64,000 bases of DNA from Zingiber officinale (GCF_018446385.1 NC_055996.1:127148532-127212531); one strand, 5' to 3'. Shown: positions 33,744-46,570, counted from the first letter of the stretch. Translations and numbers: made by a program. The notes: a model not told the origin generated them from the sequence alone.

Positions 33744-35094
33744 GGGGGCGTTTGGTTCTCTCCTAGAAATCAGAATGGGAATAGATATCATAGTATTATG
33801 GAATGAGAATGAGTATGAGCTTGAATATCATTCTTATTTCTTAAAAATGATGTTTGGTTAATTAAATATTTTCAATCGGAATGAACCTAAATTTTTTTTT
33901 TTACCCTTACAGGAAAATAAGAGAAAAAATTAGATGGGAGAGAAAGTTGAATGTGAGAGAAATATATGATGAGAGAGAAAGTGTGTTGGGAAAAAATGAA
34001 GAGAAAGAAAGTATGATGAGAGAAAATGAGAAGAGAGTGCATGATAGGAGAGATTGAGAAAAGAAAAAGTATGATGAGAGAGAAAGAGTATTGGGAAAAA
34101 TAAAGAGAGAGAAAGTATTATAAGAGAAAATGAAAGTGTGAGGAGAGAGAAAGTACGATGAGAGAAAAAGTCGGTTGAGAGAGAAAGAGTGATGAAAAAA
34201 ATGAAGAGAGAGAAAGTATGATAAGAGAAAATGAGAGACTGGGGAGAGAGAGAGTATGTTGAAAGAGAAAGAGTGATGGAAAAAATGAAGAGAGATAAAG
34301 TATGAGGAGAGAGAAAGTATATTGAGAGAGAAAGAGTGATGGAAAAAATGAAAAGAGAGAAAGTATTATGAGAGAAAATGAAAAAGTGAGGAGAGAGAAA
34401 GTATGATGAGAGAGAAAGTGGGTTGAGAGAGAAAGAGTGATGGGAAAAAAATGAAGAGAGAAAAAGTGTGATGAGAGAAAATGAGAGACTAGGGAGAGAG
34501 AAAGTATGATGAGAGAAAATAAAGAGAAAGTGTCTGATGAGAGAGAATGAAGAGAGAGAAACTATGGTGAGAGAAAATGAGGAGAGAGAGAGTATGCTAA
34601 GAGAGATTGAGGAGAGAGAAAATATGATGAGAGAGAAAGTGCGATGAAAAAAATAAGGAGCAAGTGTGTAATGAGAGAGAAAGTGTGATGGAAGAGAATG
34701 AAGAGAGAGAAAATGAGGAGAGAGAGTATGATGGAAGAGAATATAGAGAGAAAATGGTAGAGAATGTGTGATGAGAGAGAATGAGGAGAGAGAAAGTATG
34801 TTGAGAGAGAAAGTGTGATGATAAAATAAGGTGAGAGGAAATATTATGAGAGAGAACAAGAAGATAGAGTGTGAAATTAAAAAAAAATGAACAAATATAT
34901 TAAGGGTGTTTTTGTCTAAAACTTAATTCACATTCCTATTCCATCAAAACCCAAAGGAGTGGGTGAGTTTCATCCATACCCAAATTTTTGGATTTCATTC
35001 AAAAATCTTGATTTCATTCCCATCAACCAAACACAAGGTTTGAGAATGAATCCATTCCCTCATTCTTAAACCCATAAACCAAACGTCACCATAA
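33744..35094. mobile_element. Second copy of the Tourist-like element, purine-rich strand up
   Basis: It begins GGGGGCGTTTGGTTCTC after TTA and ends near AACCAAACGTCACC. The core (about 33920-34870) is almost purely A/G on the plus strand, with GAGAGAAAGTATGATGAGAG units. It is therefore in the opposite orientation to 24009-25361. The 19-bp sequence ATTCCTTTTAACATTAACA occurs on both flanks (33721-33739 and about 35099-35117), so the exact ends and duplication are uncertain. Confidence 0.6.
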
Positions 35095-38000
35095 TTTATT
35101 CCTTTTAACATTAACATTCATTATTTATAAATCCCACCATTCACTCAATTCTCTTAAAATTACATCATATTAAATAAATATATTTTAAAATATTTAAATT
35201 ATTATTATTATTTTTAATAATAATTTTATTTTTTTAAAAAAAATTACTCATCGGAAGGCTCCTCCTCTCTCTCCTGTGTTAAGAATAGAGAGAAAATGTT
35301 ACATGAATATTATAATACATATTTAATATCTCATTATAGACGTTCTTATCAAATAATACGTTAGTCTATTAAATAGCTAGATAAAATTCAAACACATAAA
35401 ATATGGTGTCTGGTTTTTGAATTTTAAAAATAAAAATAATTGAAAAGCCAGTAAAAGGGGAGATGCGTTTGAAAAAAAAAAGGTATTTATCCAAATTGAG
35501 CACAGCTGTTTGGTCAAATCCTTCAGTATCTGTCAGAGTATTTCCCAAGCAATTTGATGAACTGAAATTATCGAAATGAATTTCTCAAATTTGCCTTTAA
35601 GAAAAGATAAATACTCATTGAATTAAAGAGGTCTTTAAAATTGATTTTCAAAATCAAGGTAAAACAACTTTGGTCCAAATGGATTATTTTACTAAATAGA
35701 TAGAGGATGCCAGAACAGGTCCAATAAGTAGGCCAGCAGGCTATACCAATAGAAGGAACAGCTTTTTTGTGTGTGTTCTTAAACAAAACTTAAATTGGCA
35801 AGTGGCTTGCCATTTTGGTGGGGATACTGTCGGCAGAAGGAAGGAGAGATACGAGGAAGAGACGTGGGTGCTGTGTGTCCATACATGGAAAGTCTTCTTG
35901 GCCAATGAAACTCCACACAGACCATTTCTTATTTCCCAACAAAAGAAAAGTGTTCACTGGCTTCCTCAACTTTTTGATTGCAACATTCTATTCTCAATTT
36001 GTCCACTGAGAGTTAAATAAAAGGTTCAGTTCGACCTAGAGATGCAAGACCTCGAGGGAAAGAAGTTTGATCATATATATTTGAATTCTTCAATATTGCA
36101 ATCAAATACAATGTTTCTGACTCATAAGAACGCTAAAAGTTTAGGATAGAGTTCCATGGATCAATAATGCATGGATAAAGAAAAGCATCTATTAAGAGTG
36201 GATCCACAAATCTCAAGCAATGAATTTGTTTTTGTGGACTTCCACAAATCTCTAAGCATTTGACTAAATCTTTAGAGACATTTTGATCTTGCCTATGATT
36301 ATCTTGGTAGTGTCATAGTAACAAGTGCTAGAGTATGCTAAAACCCTAATGAGCAATATCAAAGCATAGCACAAGTTACCAAATTTTAGCGCAATATATG
36401 CAAGAACAGCTTTCTGATAGGTGGAGTATTCAACACAAAATCCAAGGATGATAGCGAATTTCAACATACATCAAAAGGTTTTCAGTTCAGGTATTGGAAG
36501 AGATTTCAACATACATCAAAGGATTTATAATTGCCACTTGTTTGACAATTATAGATATCAAAATTGGTAGTAGCATAAGAATTTTGACTTGAAAAAAATA
36601 TCATTAATAGTGCAAATAAAAATGTTTTAGGATGTTATACAAGGATAAATGGTGTTATATTATGAGTATTGTATTAAAAGAAGGATATATAGCCTTTAAT
36701 GGTGGATGATAAAGATCTAATGTAACATCAAAATACATTTCACAGTTTTATACATAAGTTAGCAACAGCTGAAAAGAATAATTCATATTCGGTGCAAATT
36801 TTCATGAGTTTGCTATTTATTCATTTGATCCTCTCAGGGAGACTCTAAGTGGGCAAGAGAGACAAGATGACCTTACAAGACATAATGAATGAAGCTATTG
36901 GATATACTACTTCAAGGATGAAGCGTTGTTTCAAATTCTAGTGGAAAGACACAGATTGAATTCCTTTAGGCATATGAAATGTGAAAATTGCACCTTTTTT
37001 ACTTTCTTCTGCAACAGTTCAAATGATGAGATGAAAGTACAAGTGATTCAAATCTGTTATAGGATGTCAATAGGGCGATAGTTAAAACTTGCAATTCAAA
37101 TGATCAATTAATTCTGAAAGGAAAATTCAACCAATCAAGAAAACAATTTGCCAACTTACTAACAAGACTAGGAAGAAAAACCTATCAGATACATCAACGA
37201 ATCTCAAAAGAAAAACTTTTATTTATCATGATGGAGAGCTCTTCTATTAATAACCACAGCTCAAGCAACGCTTCACGAATCACTAGTCTTACAAAATAAG
37301 CACATTGTACTTTCACGCTTCTTAGGAGTGTACACTAAAATGTAATTGATTTACATTCATTGATATAATATAATGCACAGTATAATTATCATCAAAAGGG
37401 AGGAAAGTTCAGCCAACCCACCTGCTGTATAATTGCTGTCAGATTATTCATCCATAGATTTGGTCTTTTATCTCCTTCCAAATTCAATTTCACTATGAAT
37501 CAAGTATTATAAGGAAATGCAAGCTAATGCGAAACTCAGAGATAGCTGCTCATGAAGATGCAGTAGCAATTTTTTTCCGTTGGTGGAGACGTGATTGTAG
37601 ACATGACATAGTAATAGTTTGACTAAAACACTGTAGCAATGTGATTCTAGGACAACATATTCTGATGTATGCATAAACTTTCAAGAAATACCATGCAAAA
37701 AACCAGTTAGAACATACACAATCATGTAACAAGAGTGTGAGGCTACTAAAACAAAAGTGAGACCAACTACACTAAAAAGATGGCCTGCTATTTCGAAATT
37801 GTATGCTTCTGGAATCCAGACTTCAAATTCATATGCACAGCCTGAAAGCTCCAACACCAACCGAGAATACATCCTTTTCAGTAACCTACTCAAACAACAA
37901 TCAAGAAGTCAAAAGATGTGCTAGTTGAGCACTCCACAGTCAACTGGCGAATTCTGCAAATTACTAGCACCATTTTATGAAATGAAGTTTCAGAAAAGTC

Positions 38001-38918
38001 ATGAAAAGCTTGAAATTAATTATGATCTACTCTTTATCATATTAAGCTAGTGGCATGTAAGTACTCTTGAATAAATGTGAAAAACAAGCAACTTAATCTA
38101 ATTATTTGTCAGTTAAGGAGAGCAGAAAAGCTCAAAAGGTCAAAACCAGCTTTCACCCTTGTCCACTTTTTACATCTGGACTGTAAAGTAGAAGCTGCAG
38201 AGAGTGTGTGATTTTCCAGGGAATATCAAGTTTAATTAAAATACTATTGCTTTAGAAGGCAAGATGAAAGTTGAAATTAAGCATGAAATCTAAAATTTTT
38301 TGACATTTAAAAATTAACTATCATACACATAATCAGAGTGATTGTAAACTCTCAAGAAGTTTTGCCGACAACACACATCATTGTAAATAATATAGGCATC
38401 TCAAAACTCAGATCTCCTTCTTGAAATGCCAGTATTTCTTTTTCCAAGATGCAAATATAAAATAGATCATATAGGCAACGAAAGTCGAAGTCAAATTGCA
38501 AACATGCATTGAAGAGAACAAGTGAAAATGTCAAACAAACTTTAGCTTCTAACTAAAGATTATGGTGATCTATAAGTCTGCATGCTATCTTCCACATGAC
38601 CAATATGATAAATGATCAAAATGAATGATGTCAAATGCACATTTAATTTAATATACAAATTACAGAATCAATTAGATAGAACACTTATGTAGGATGGTTT
38701 CTGTCATGTGCTCTTTGGAAGCTTTCTTCATGTCATCTCAAAATACCTAAGCCTGTGGTTAAATTAACATGCCATTGGTTTTAACTGAACGCAGAATGGT
38801 TTTTTTTTTTTCCTATTCCAAAACCTCCATCAGCATGCTTAGTAATAATAACTCTATCTTCGCTACCCTTATGGAGGCCATAACTAACAAAAAATTTAAA
38901 TAAATGAAGACAGTCATA
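35095..38918. other. Intergenic DNA downstream of the PWWP gene
   Basis: No gene, RNA gene or transposon could be supported. The composition is moderately A/T-rich without long open frames. The first 250 bases look like the remainder of a disrupted A/T-rich MITE. Part of 38000-38918 could be the 3' UTR of the PWWP gene. Confidence 0.4.
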
Positions 38919-39095
38919 CTAGGGGCAGTTATAAGAAGCTGATGGGATGCGATCATAGACTTCTATATTATCTTGGAGATTTCCAGCTTCAAATTCATTT
39001 GCTACATTAACACAAGCTGAACCAGTCTGTAAATACTCTACAGCACTTGACATCGAGCAAGATGGAATGAATAACTCAGTTTGCTTTTTGAGCTT
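38919..39095 (-). other. Overlapping open frame just beyond the PWWP stop
   Basis: Shifted one frame from the end of the PWWP gene, the minus strand stays open for more than 50 codons (KLKKQTELFIPSCSMSSAVE, later NVANEFEAGNLQDN and YNCP) before TAG at 38919-38921. It reads like genuine protein. It may be an alternative C-terminus reached by a splice variant, or the original end of the protein before a one-base change. It may also be chance. Confidence 0.35.
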
Positions 39096-41145
39096 TCTCC
39101 TTCTTCTTCAGTCTCTTCACTTGTGTTTCTCCATTTCTTTTTGAGCTTTTAGATTCAAGTTGTTCATCCAAATTGCTACAAACAATAATATCAGACCAAT
39201 ATGAATCCTGAATGAAGCAAGGTGAGGCCAAATCTGAAAGGACTGTCTTGGATTTTGACAATTGTGACCTGCTCTGTTTTCTAGAACCTATATCCTCTAC
39301 TCCCTTGTCTTCTGAAGAACAAGATACTACTCTAAACCCATTGAAAAAACTGACTGTTTTATCTGTTTTATCCATGTTAAGTGGATTGATTGCAGCTAAG
39401 CACTGTCCTGAGGACATTTTATAAGGTGAGCAGTCCTTTAGTTCTGTCTTTTCCAATCTTCCAGTCCCCATTTGCGAATTAGGATAATCAAAAACTGCAT
39501 TTCTCTTTTGGCTTAATCTAGGTGAATTCCTTTTTATGAAAGTAGGGGACTTTTTACTCTTTCCCATAATTCGGTCATTGTGTTCTTTAGCCCTGAACTG
39601 TTTACTACAATTTAGAGATGCCATTGTCATATCTCCTAAAGAATCAAGTTTTTTCATCTTACGCTTCCCCGAGATGACAGGATAAAAACAGGCAATCTTT
39701 TGTCTCTTAGTTGATGAAGTCAAAGGATCTCTTCTGTCAATACTATTTCTATGACAATCAATATGGCGAGGCAAGCATTTATCATCCGTTAGCTCAGATA
39801 AGCTCTTTCTTTTTCTATGCCCACTTAGAACATCCATCTTGTCTCTCTTAGTTCTTGATCTGCGCCTTAATTCCTTATTAACAAAACAAGCAGCTGAAGA
39901 AACTGGACTCAACATATCAGCAATACCATTACAAAGATTTATTTCTGTAGCTGGCAAACTCTCATCATTATCCTCTAGCTCTTGATACAGGACAGAAACA
40001 GGGAGTTGAAGACAACCGTTAGTGCAATGAAAGGCCTTCAGATGAGCTTTTGCTATCACAAGATCCAAGGTGTCGGCTCCTCTGCATGGGGACATAGCTA
40101 ACAACCGAATATAGTCCATCATTTTCTTAGGTTCAAATGAGTTCATGATCCAAGATTTATTAACAGCACAACTACATGTTCCTTCCTGAACTCCAGCATT
40201 CTCAACCCAAAGGTCCTTCAGAACAGCATACGCTTCATCTTGTGAACAAATGCATCTCATTCCCAGCTCCAAATGTCTTGAGACCTCTGCTAATGCATCA
40301 TTTACTGCAGTACCAAATACATCACCCCTGCCTTGCTTCTCCATCTGAGTGAAGTACCTTTGGAAAGGCTTCAGGTTGGATTCTTGGCACCAAGCAAAAG
40401 TCTTGTCACCGAAATAGAGTACCAGATGGTGATCCTCTTTCTGAGTACTCAACGCTATGTCTGATGCAACTGATGGGCCAAAGATCCAACCAGGCCACCA
40501 AGGGTGGCTCCTTACCTTACCCCACACCAGATCCGAGATTGCAAAACTGTCCTTATTCTCATCTTGGAAGGGTTGCAAATACCGCACAGTTCGTCTTTCT
40601 TCTACAATGGTGGAACGTCGCCGCCTTCCTCTCCTTCTCCTTTTCCGCAGTTCGTGTTCCTCCACTTGCGCATTCTTGTCCCCGAAGGCAGCTGCATCCG
40701 CGTCGATCTTCCCACAAAACTCAGCAGTAAAAACGTCACCTTTATCCATCATCGTCTCTCCATTCAACTCGACCGCTGCATTCTTCGTTTCAGTTTCCGC
40801 AATGACCTTCATCTCGTCCGCATATCTCAAATCGCTCTCATCATTTTCTTCCATTTCCTTCTCGTCTGCCCCCGCCTCTTTAGCAACATCCGCACTACCA
40901 CCAACCGCACTGCCCAGACTCTCATTTCCGCGTCGCCGAACAACACAATCAATCGCCAGATCCCGCGCTGCATCTTTCTTTGCTAAGAGATCCTCCCCCG
41001 CGGAAACAGCTAGGGTTTCCAAACAAAGCATCCCAGCCGCCGCCATAGGACAAGCAACAAAGGCCTCAGGACTTGCAAAATGGAATATCGGTAGGTGATG
41101 CCCAATATCGCCGACGGAGACATCATCCGGTGGATCTGACGACAT
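39076..41145 (-). CDS. PWWP-domain protein (689 aa, single exon)
   Basis: The product is a nuclear chromatin-associated protein. An acidic N-terminal region is followed by a basic block (RKRRRRGRRRRS). The PWWP domain comes next (ISDLVWGKVRSHPWWPGWIF, then LVLYFGDKTFAWC), at about residues 205-265. PWWP domains bind methylated histone tails and DNA. The C-terminal two thirds contains several basic nuclear-localisation-like clusters (RRRSRTKRDK, GHRKRKS) and a lysine-rich end (KRLKKKEKAQK). The start is the ATG at 41145 (MSSDPPDDVS); the frame is open 16 codons further but without an ATG. Plant PWWP proteins of this layout are known but the exact orthologue is uncertain. See the entry just downstream for a possible longer C-terminus. 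Confidence 0.88.
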   Translation of the reverse strand: MSSDPPDDVSVGDIGHHLPIFHFASPEAFVACPMAAAGMLCLETLAVSAGEDLLAKKDAARDLAIDCVVRRRGNESLGSAVGGSADVAKEAGADEKEMEENDESDLRYADEMKVIAETETKNAAVELNGETMMDKGDVFTAEFCGKIDADAAAFGDKNAQVEEHELRKRRRRGRRRRSTIVEERRTVRYLQPFQDENKDSFAISDLVWGKVRSHPWWPGWIFGPSVASDIALSTQKEDHHLVLYFGDKTFAWCQESNLKPFQRYFTQMEKQGRGDVFGTAVNDALAEVSRHLELGMRCICSQDEAYAVLKDLWVENAGVQEGTCSCAVNKSWIMNSFEPKKMMDYIRLLAMSPCRGADTLDLVIAKAHLKAFHCTNGCLQLPVSVLYQELEDNDESLPATEINLCNGIADMLSPVSSAACFVNKELRRRSRTKRDKMDVLSGHRKRKSLSELTDDKCLPRHIDCHRNSIDRRDPLTSSTKRQKIACFYPVISGKRKMKKLDSLGDMTMASLNCSKQFRAKEHNDRIMGKSKKSPTFIKRNSPRLSQKRNAVFDYPNSQMGTGRLEKTELKDCSPYKMSSGQCLAAINPLNMDKTDKTVSFFNGFRVVSCSSEDKGVEDIGSRKQSRSQLSKSKTVLSDLASPCFIQDSYWSDIIVCSNLDEQLESKSSKRNGETQVKRLKKKEKAQKAN

Positions 41146-41480
41146 CTGCGATAAGAAAACCCTAGAAATTCCTCTCCCGAGTAAAGGAATCAATTCGAAC
41201 CAGCGCTAAATTCCGCAAAGATTTTGAGGGCAAGAGAACAAACCGACGGCGGTTTCGATTCGACCGCCGAACCACAACAAAGGGAGGAAGGCAGAGAGAG
41301 AGAGATTGATCGAGCCGCTGCCTGTCACCTTTTTCAAGGTAGGGGTGCGATCACCGCCGCTCTTCCACCCGGAGTCTCCATCTGGGATCGGCTCCGCTTT
41401 CGACCTGATGAGTTGGGGAGGCTAACCAAAGAGGGTGAGGGTTGCTCATTGATGGAGTTGGACGATCATAACTGAATTTT
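41146..41480 (-). promoter_or_regulatory. 5' UTR and proximal promoter of the PWWP gene
   Basis: This is a G/C-richer stretch directly upstream of the PWWP ATG, containing purine-rich and GGAG/GAGAGA elements typical of plant leaders. No TATA box is obvious on the minus strand. Confidence 0.35.
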
Positions 41481-42951
41481 AAGATTGAAAATAAAAGATG
41501 GATTGTAGAAGAACGTTCCTTGTCCTGCTTCCACTAGCAAATTCACAGGTGAGCGACACGCAAGGGGAAAGGCGGTGTCACGACTCGAGGGTTCCGAGTT
41601 GGAAAGTTGTGCCGCGCGCATCGAGGTTACCGCCAAAATTGTTGGGTGTTTTATAGTTCAACTACCGAGCCGGCTTTTCATCCGCCCAATTAAATTTAAA
41701 ATTTACAAGTACTTAAATCTATTATAATAATTTTTAAGATAAATTTTAAATATGTAATTTTAATTAAATTTAAAATTAAATTGTAAATATGTTTTTTGGT
41801 TAAAGAAAAAAAAATGCTCTTTAGTTTTTTTGAGTAATGATGTGCCCCCACTTTAATTTTTCATTAAAAAAATTCTATCGTGCAATTATTTAATTATCTT
41901 CGTTTATAGTATTTATTTATGATTCACATATCTTAAGACTAAATTTTAAATTAGTCTGACACATTATAATAGTTACAAAATGTTACATAGTTTTAACAGC
42001 TACGATTTCATAGCTACTATAATAACATAAAAAAAAAATTAAAATTAGTCAGAGTATTCGAAAAAAAGTTAAATGATGTATTATAGCTTGAAATTGAATT
42101 GATATCAGTTTCATATTCTAATCAGTGGTAGATTTTTGAATGAGCTTCAGTTTGATATATTGTGCGTCTTATAATTCAATCTAAGTTAAAATTATGATCT
42201 TTCAAAATTTAAAATTTCGAATTCATGTTGTATCAATTACTAAATTAAATAACTCAGAGTTAACTTTGATTAATATAAATTTTATTTTATATGTATTTTA
42301 TCCTAAATTTTAATTAAATAACTAGTACAAATTTAATAAAATGAAACAACATTATTCAATGATAATATAATTTATTTTATAAAAATACTAATTATTTATA
42401 GCCTGATTGATTAATGAGAAAAATTCTCAATAATATGATTTATTCTATAAAATACTAAAATAGAATCATTAGTATAAAGTACTTTGCCTTTTTGAGAATC
42501 CAAATTGCGAGGGTGATGCTCGAGAAAAGTATGTTTTCTAACGTTGTCAGCTCAAGGTATTTATAAAAGGTTCTCTGCTCATAGTATTGTCAATCCTAAT
42601 ATATGCGACTAAGATAACCAGTATATATTTTTTATATAAAACAACTAGAGAAAATTACTGATAAGAAAAATTCTCAATAATACGTTGCAGATGTATCCCG
42701 AACTGTAGATCCTTGATTGATTAATGAAAAAAATTTCTAATAATATAACGCAACTGAATTTTGAATTCTAGATCCCTGATTGATGCGTATGTGAAAATTA
42801 CTAATAAACCTTGAAATGAAATTATTTTCAGTGTTAAAAAAAAATATATTAACATAATTTAAGTTTGGACTTCACTAAATTAAATGAGAGTTAGCTAGCA
42901 AAGGCTCTAGATTTTTAATAAAATAGTAAAATTAATAGACCTAGTAGTTAG
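41481..42951. other. A/T-rich intergenic DNA
   Basis: No gene was seen. Short phrases such as 'gaaaaattctcaataata' recur three or four times between 42415 and 42780, which suggests an old, degraded repeat. Confidence 0.4.
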
Positions 42952-43192
42952 TGTTGATGCAATATCCCTAGGTCAAGTTGACATGGTTGACTAAGCTTGA
43001 ATTGGCTCAAGCTTAAGTCTTGATATTTGATAATACATGGAAATTGCAGATGCAATCATCCGATTGGGAAGATTGTTGATACAATTCCCCTCTGGTCAAG
43101 GACAGACCAGTTAGATGTGAAGAAGAGTCAAGTAGGTCAAAGGGTTGGCCGAATACTTGACTGGGAAAGCTCTAACTGGAAGTTAGGCAAGG

Positions 43193-43600
43193 GAAAGTCC
43201 TGGTGAGTGAAGTCAAACTGTTGGAAATCCTGGTGAGTGAAATAAGGTAAAAGACCTAGTGAGTGAAGCTAAGCAGTTGGAAAATCCTGATGAGTGAAGT
43301 CAGGTAAAAGACTTAGTGAGTGAAGTTAGACAGATGAAAGTCTCAGTAAGTGAAGTCGGACAGTGGAAAAATCCTGGTGAGTGAAACCAGATGAAAATCT
43401 TAGTGAGTGAAGCCAGGTGAAAATCCTAATGAGTGAAACTAGGTGAAAGTCCTGGTGAGTAAAGACAGGCAAATGGAAAGTCCTGGTGAGTGAAGTCAGA
43501 CAGGTGGAAAGTCCTGGTGAGTGAAGTCATGCAGATGAAAAGTCCTAGTGAGTGAAGTTAGACAGATGAAAAGACATGGTGAGTGAAGCCAAGCACGCGG
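43193..43600 (+). repeat. Tandem repeats, about 30-bp unit
   Basis: Some thirteen diverged copies of a unit like AAGTCCTGGTGAGTGAAGTC plus AGGCAGGTG occur in a row inside the solo LTR. A shorter block of the same unit lies in the related LTR at about 46905-47100. Confidence 0.85.
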
Positions 43601-43873
43601 AGATCCAGGTGGGTCAAGGTTGACCAGACACCTTGTGTTGGGAAGCCTAAATAGGTCAAAGGATTGACCAGATACTTGGCACAAGGAAATCCAAATAGGT
43701 CAAGATTGACCAGACATCTGGTGGAAGCCCAAGTGGGTCATGGAGGACCGGACACTTGGCACGGGACGGTAAGCCCAAGTAGGTCAAGATTGACTGAATA
43801 CTTGACACGAGGAGGAAAGTCCAAGTGGGTCAAAGGATTGACCGGACACTTGGTGAAGAAGTCCCGACAGGTC

Positions 43874-44572
43874 TGTTGGGGTTGCAAGGTTGCAAACATA
43901 GTCCCATATTGAAAACACATGGAAAAGATCATGGGTTTATAAGATAAAGATATCTCTATTGGCATGAGGCCTTTTGGGGAGAGCTCAAGAGCAAAGCCAT
44001 GAGGGTTTAGGCCCAAAGTGGACAATATCATGCTATTGTGGAGATATCTAAATTCTTTTCGATCCTACAATTGGTATCAGAGCCCGGACTGCCAGAAGGT
44101 TTAACCGCCGACTGTGCACAAGAGCTATGGTCTGATTGAACCATGTGAGTACAATATTGACCTTGAACAAAGAAAGTGGGGGCTCCTATGTTCGGATCAA
44201 GAGGACCAGACACCAGGCAGGAAGTCCTAGTAGGTCGGGTGGACCGAGGGGCAGGAAGTCCTAGTTGCGGCTAGGCAAGGAAGTCCTAGTAGGTCGGGTA
44301 GACCGAGGGGCAGGAAGACCTGGTGGGTCGAGGATCGAACGTGAGAAGCCCATGGTCCTTTGTTTGAGGGGGGGATTGTTGGGGTTGCAAGGTTGCAAAC
44401 ATAGTCCCATATTGAAAACACATGGAAAAGATCATGGGTTTATAAGATAAAGATATCTCTATTGGCATGAGGCCTTTTGGGGAGAGCCCAAGAGCAAAGC
44501 CATGAGGGTTTAGGCCCAAAGTGGACAATATCATGCTATTGTGGAGATATCTAAATTCTTTTCGATCCTACA
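43874..44572 (+). mobile_element. TRIM retrotransposon copy 2 (699 bp)
   Basis: Two 196-bp LTRs (43874-44069 and 44377-44572) appear to differ at a single base by eye. The primer site TGGTATCAGAGC lies two bases after the first LTR, a G-rich polypurine run precedes the second, and AGGTC is duplicated on both sides (43869-43873, 44573-44577). It is the same family as 29313-30010. Near-identity of the LTRs suggests a recent insertion. Confidence 0.95.
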
Positions 44573-45421
44573 AGGTCAAGGTTGACCGGATGCTAGGCAT
44601 GAGAAGATACAACAGGTCACGATTAATCAGATGTTGGATTTTGGGACCCTAGACTTGAGTTAAGCAAGTCAAAGGGAGGTCAATCGATCAACCGATTGAT
44701 TGAACCGTAATCCAATCGATCATTTGATTGATTGGAGGTGGCTGTGAGTGAAAGCTGGCCCAATCGATCAGGCGATCGATTGGGAGCCTGAACCGTGACC
44801 ACAGAAGCTTGCCTAATCGATCAGCCGATTAATTGGGCACTGCCAATCGATCGACCGATCGATGGGGGGCTGGAAATTACGCAAGTCCCAAAAAACGCTG
44901 AATCGATCAGTCGATCGATTCAGGTTTCTCCAACAGAGTACAGAGGCGCTCTGAATCGATCAGCCGACCGATTCAAACCTGCCCAATCGATTGGGATATG
45001 ATCGTTGCTAAGGAAACGCTCAAAAGCCTTCTTCCTTGCAGCGATTCGATAACCCTTTCCTCTCCATTTTTTCTTGCGTTGTTCTCACAGGTTCATGCCA
45101 GTTCTTGAAGCTTTCTTGGAGCATAGTGTTGCTGCACTTCCAAGGTCAAGAGTGTTCCATACAAGAAGGAGAAGCAAGCTAGGGTTTTGCAGATCTGGTA
45201 AGATTTGATATTATATTAGCTTATTTTTCTTCCTCTTGTATATCTGTGTGTGAGAGTTTGTATAAGGCTTCTCTGTCTTCGGTAGTTACCGTAAAGGAGT
45301 ATTTTCATAGTGGATGAGTGAATGAGGGTCGGATCATTGGATTAGTCACCTCTTCTTGAGGTGAATACCAAGTAAATCCATATTGTTAACATTGAAGCTT
45401 GTTTCGAGAGTATTCTGCTGC

Positions 45422-45453
45422 ACATCATCATCATCATCATCATCATCATCACA
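45422..45453. repeat. (ATC)n microsatellite
   Basis: About ten trinucleotide units lie near the 3' end of the solo LTR. Confidence 0.9.
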
Positions 45454-45520
45454 AGGCAAGTCCATGAAACGCAATGAGCTATTCACCCCCCCCCCCCTAC
45501 AAATCGACCCTAATAGTTAG

Positions 45521-46234
45521 AGGTAGTCAATTGATAGCTATAAGTTAATTTGCTTATTTCATTTTATAACCTTTGTGTATTTTAAGCAACTATACGATAA
45601 TCATTATAAAAAGCCAATGATCTTTAGAAGCCAATTGATAGGATTTCAATTGAAACATCTTGACAAGTAGAGTGTTAATGGAGCACATGACTGAAGCTAA
45701 TCATATTTACTTAATTATTCTCGTGTTAAGAAATATATCTCGTGTTTACGATAAAATAAATAAATAAATAAAGCACATATAATACGTCAACTCGAATAAC
45801 CACACTACCTATAGTACTAATCAAAAACAATTTACTTGACAAATATATGCTACCGACTAATAAAGAACCTTGAGAAATCTCTAATATTTTTTAAAAGCTT
45901 TGACTACTCTTGAGATTCTCTCAAGTAAAACCATTTATTATTTGCGATGTCACAAAAAATTAAATAAGATAACAATATAATACAAATAGGGATGATATTA
46001 TAAATAAATCTTTATTTGAATGAGTGAAGTTATTTAAACTAGCAATGCTATGACATAATTCAAAATTAACCTAATATTATCATACACAAAAGTAAATTAT
46101 TATCGAAAATCTTATAATTAACTTTGGCCTTACAACATGCGTTCCATTGGAAATGGGTCATATTGAACTTGATAGTACCAGGCCATTTCCCAAACACTTT
46201 GATGGGGTGTTTGGGTATCGGTTGGACCAAGCAT
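45521..46234. other. Intergenic, nothing recognised
   Basis: This A/T-rich DNA between a solo LTR and a tandem repeat block has no open frame worth reporting. Confidence 0.4.
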
Positions 46235-46570
46235 TTGATCTTGGTTCTCAGATATCAGGTTCCATTAGCACCTGACCTTGGTGCTCATATCCTAGGTTCC
46301 ACCGAGTACTTGGCCTCGATGCTTAGATCCCAAGCTCCACCGAGCCCTGGAATTCACTGTTCAGATATTAGATATTAGGTTCTACCAAACATAATTTGAC
46401 CTTGGTGCTTAGATACCAAGTTCCATTGAGCACCCGACCTTGATGCTCAGCTATCAGGTTCCATCGAGCATTCAGCTTTAATGCTCAGATCCTAGGTTAC
46501 ATTGAACATTCGATTTTAGTGCTTAGATACCATTTTCCAACGAGCACTCGGATTCAATATTTAGACTTGG
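46235..46570 (+). repeat. Tandem repeats, about 45-bp unit
   Basis: Seven to eight diverged copies of a unit like CCTTGGTGCTCAGATATCAG plus GTTCCACCGAGCACTCGA are visible. They lie just left of the solo LTR at 46632 and are probably part of an older, larger repeat element. Confidence 0.7.

Larger units (their letters stand above)
42952..45515 (+). mobile_element. Solo copia-type LTR with nested TRIM
   Basis: The LTR starts TGTTGATGCAATATCCC and ends CGACCCTAATA, flanked by GTTAG on both sides (42947-42951 and 45516-45520). Without the TRIM (43874-44572) and its 5-bp duplication it is about 1.86 kb. It contains the tandem block at 43193-43600, a cluster of CAATCGATC...GATCGATTG palindromes (44690-45000), an ATC microsatellite and a terminal C-run. 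Its layout parallels the LTRs at 13524 and 46632. No internal coding region remains. Confidence 0.75.

Noticed and set aside
40457-41098. Plus-strand open frames across the PWWP gene
   Set aside because: They lie opposite the PWWP coding exon and have low-complexity composition; shadows.
41146-41193. Longer N-terminus for the PWWP protein starting at 41193
   Set aside because: That codon is TTG; the first ATG in frame is at 41145.
43193-43600. CRISPR-like array of ~30-bp repeats
   Set aside because: The units are adjacent, diverged tandem repeats with no unique spacers, inside a plant solo LTR.
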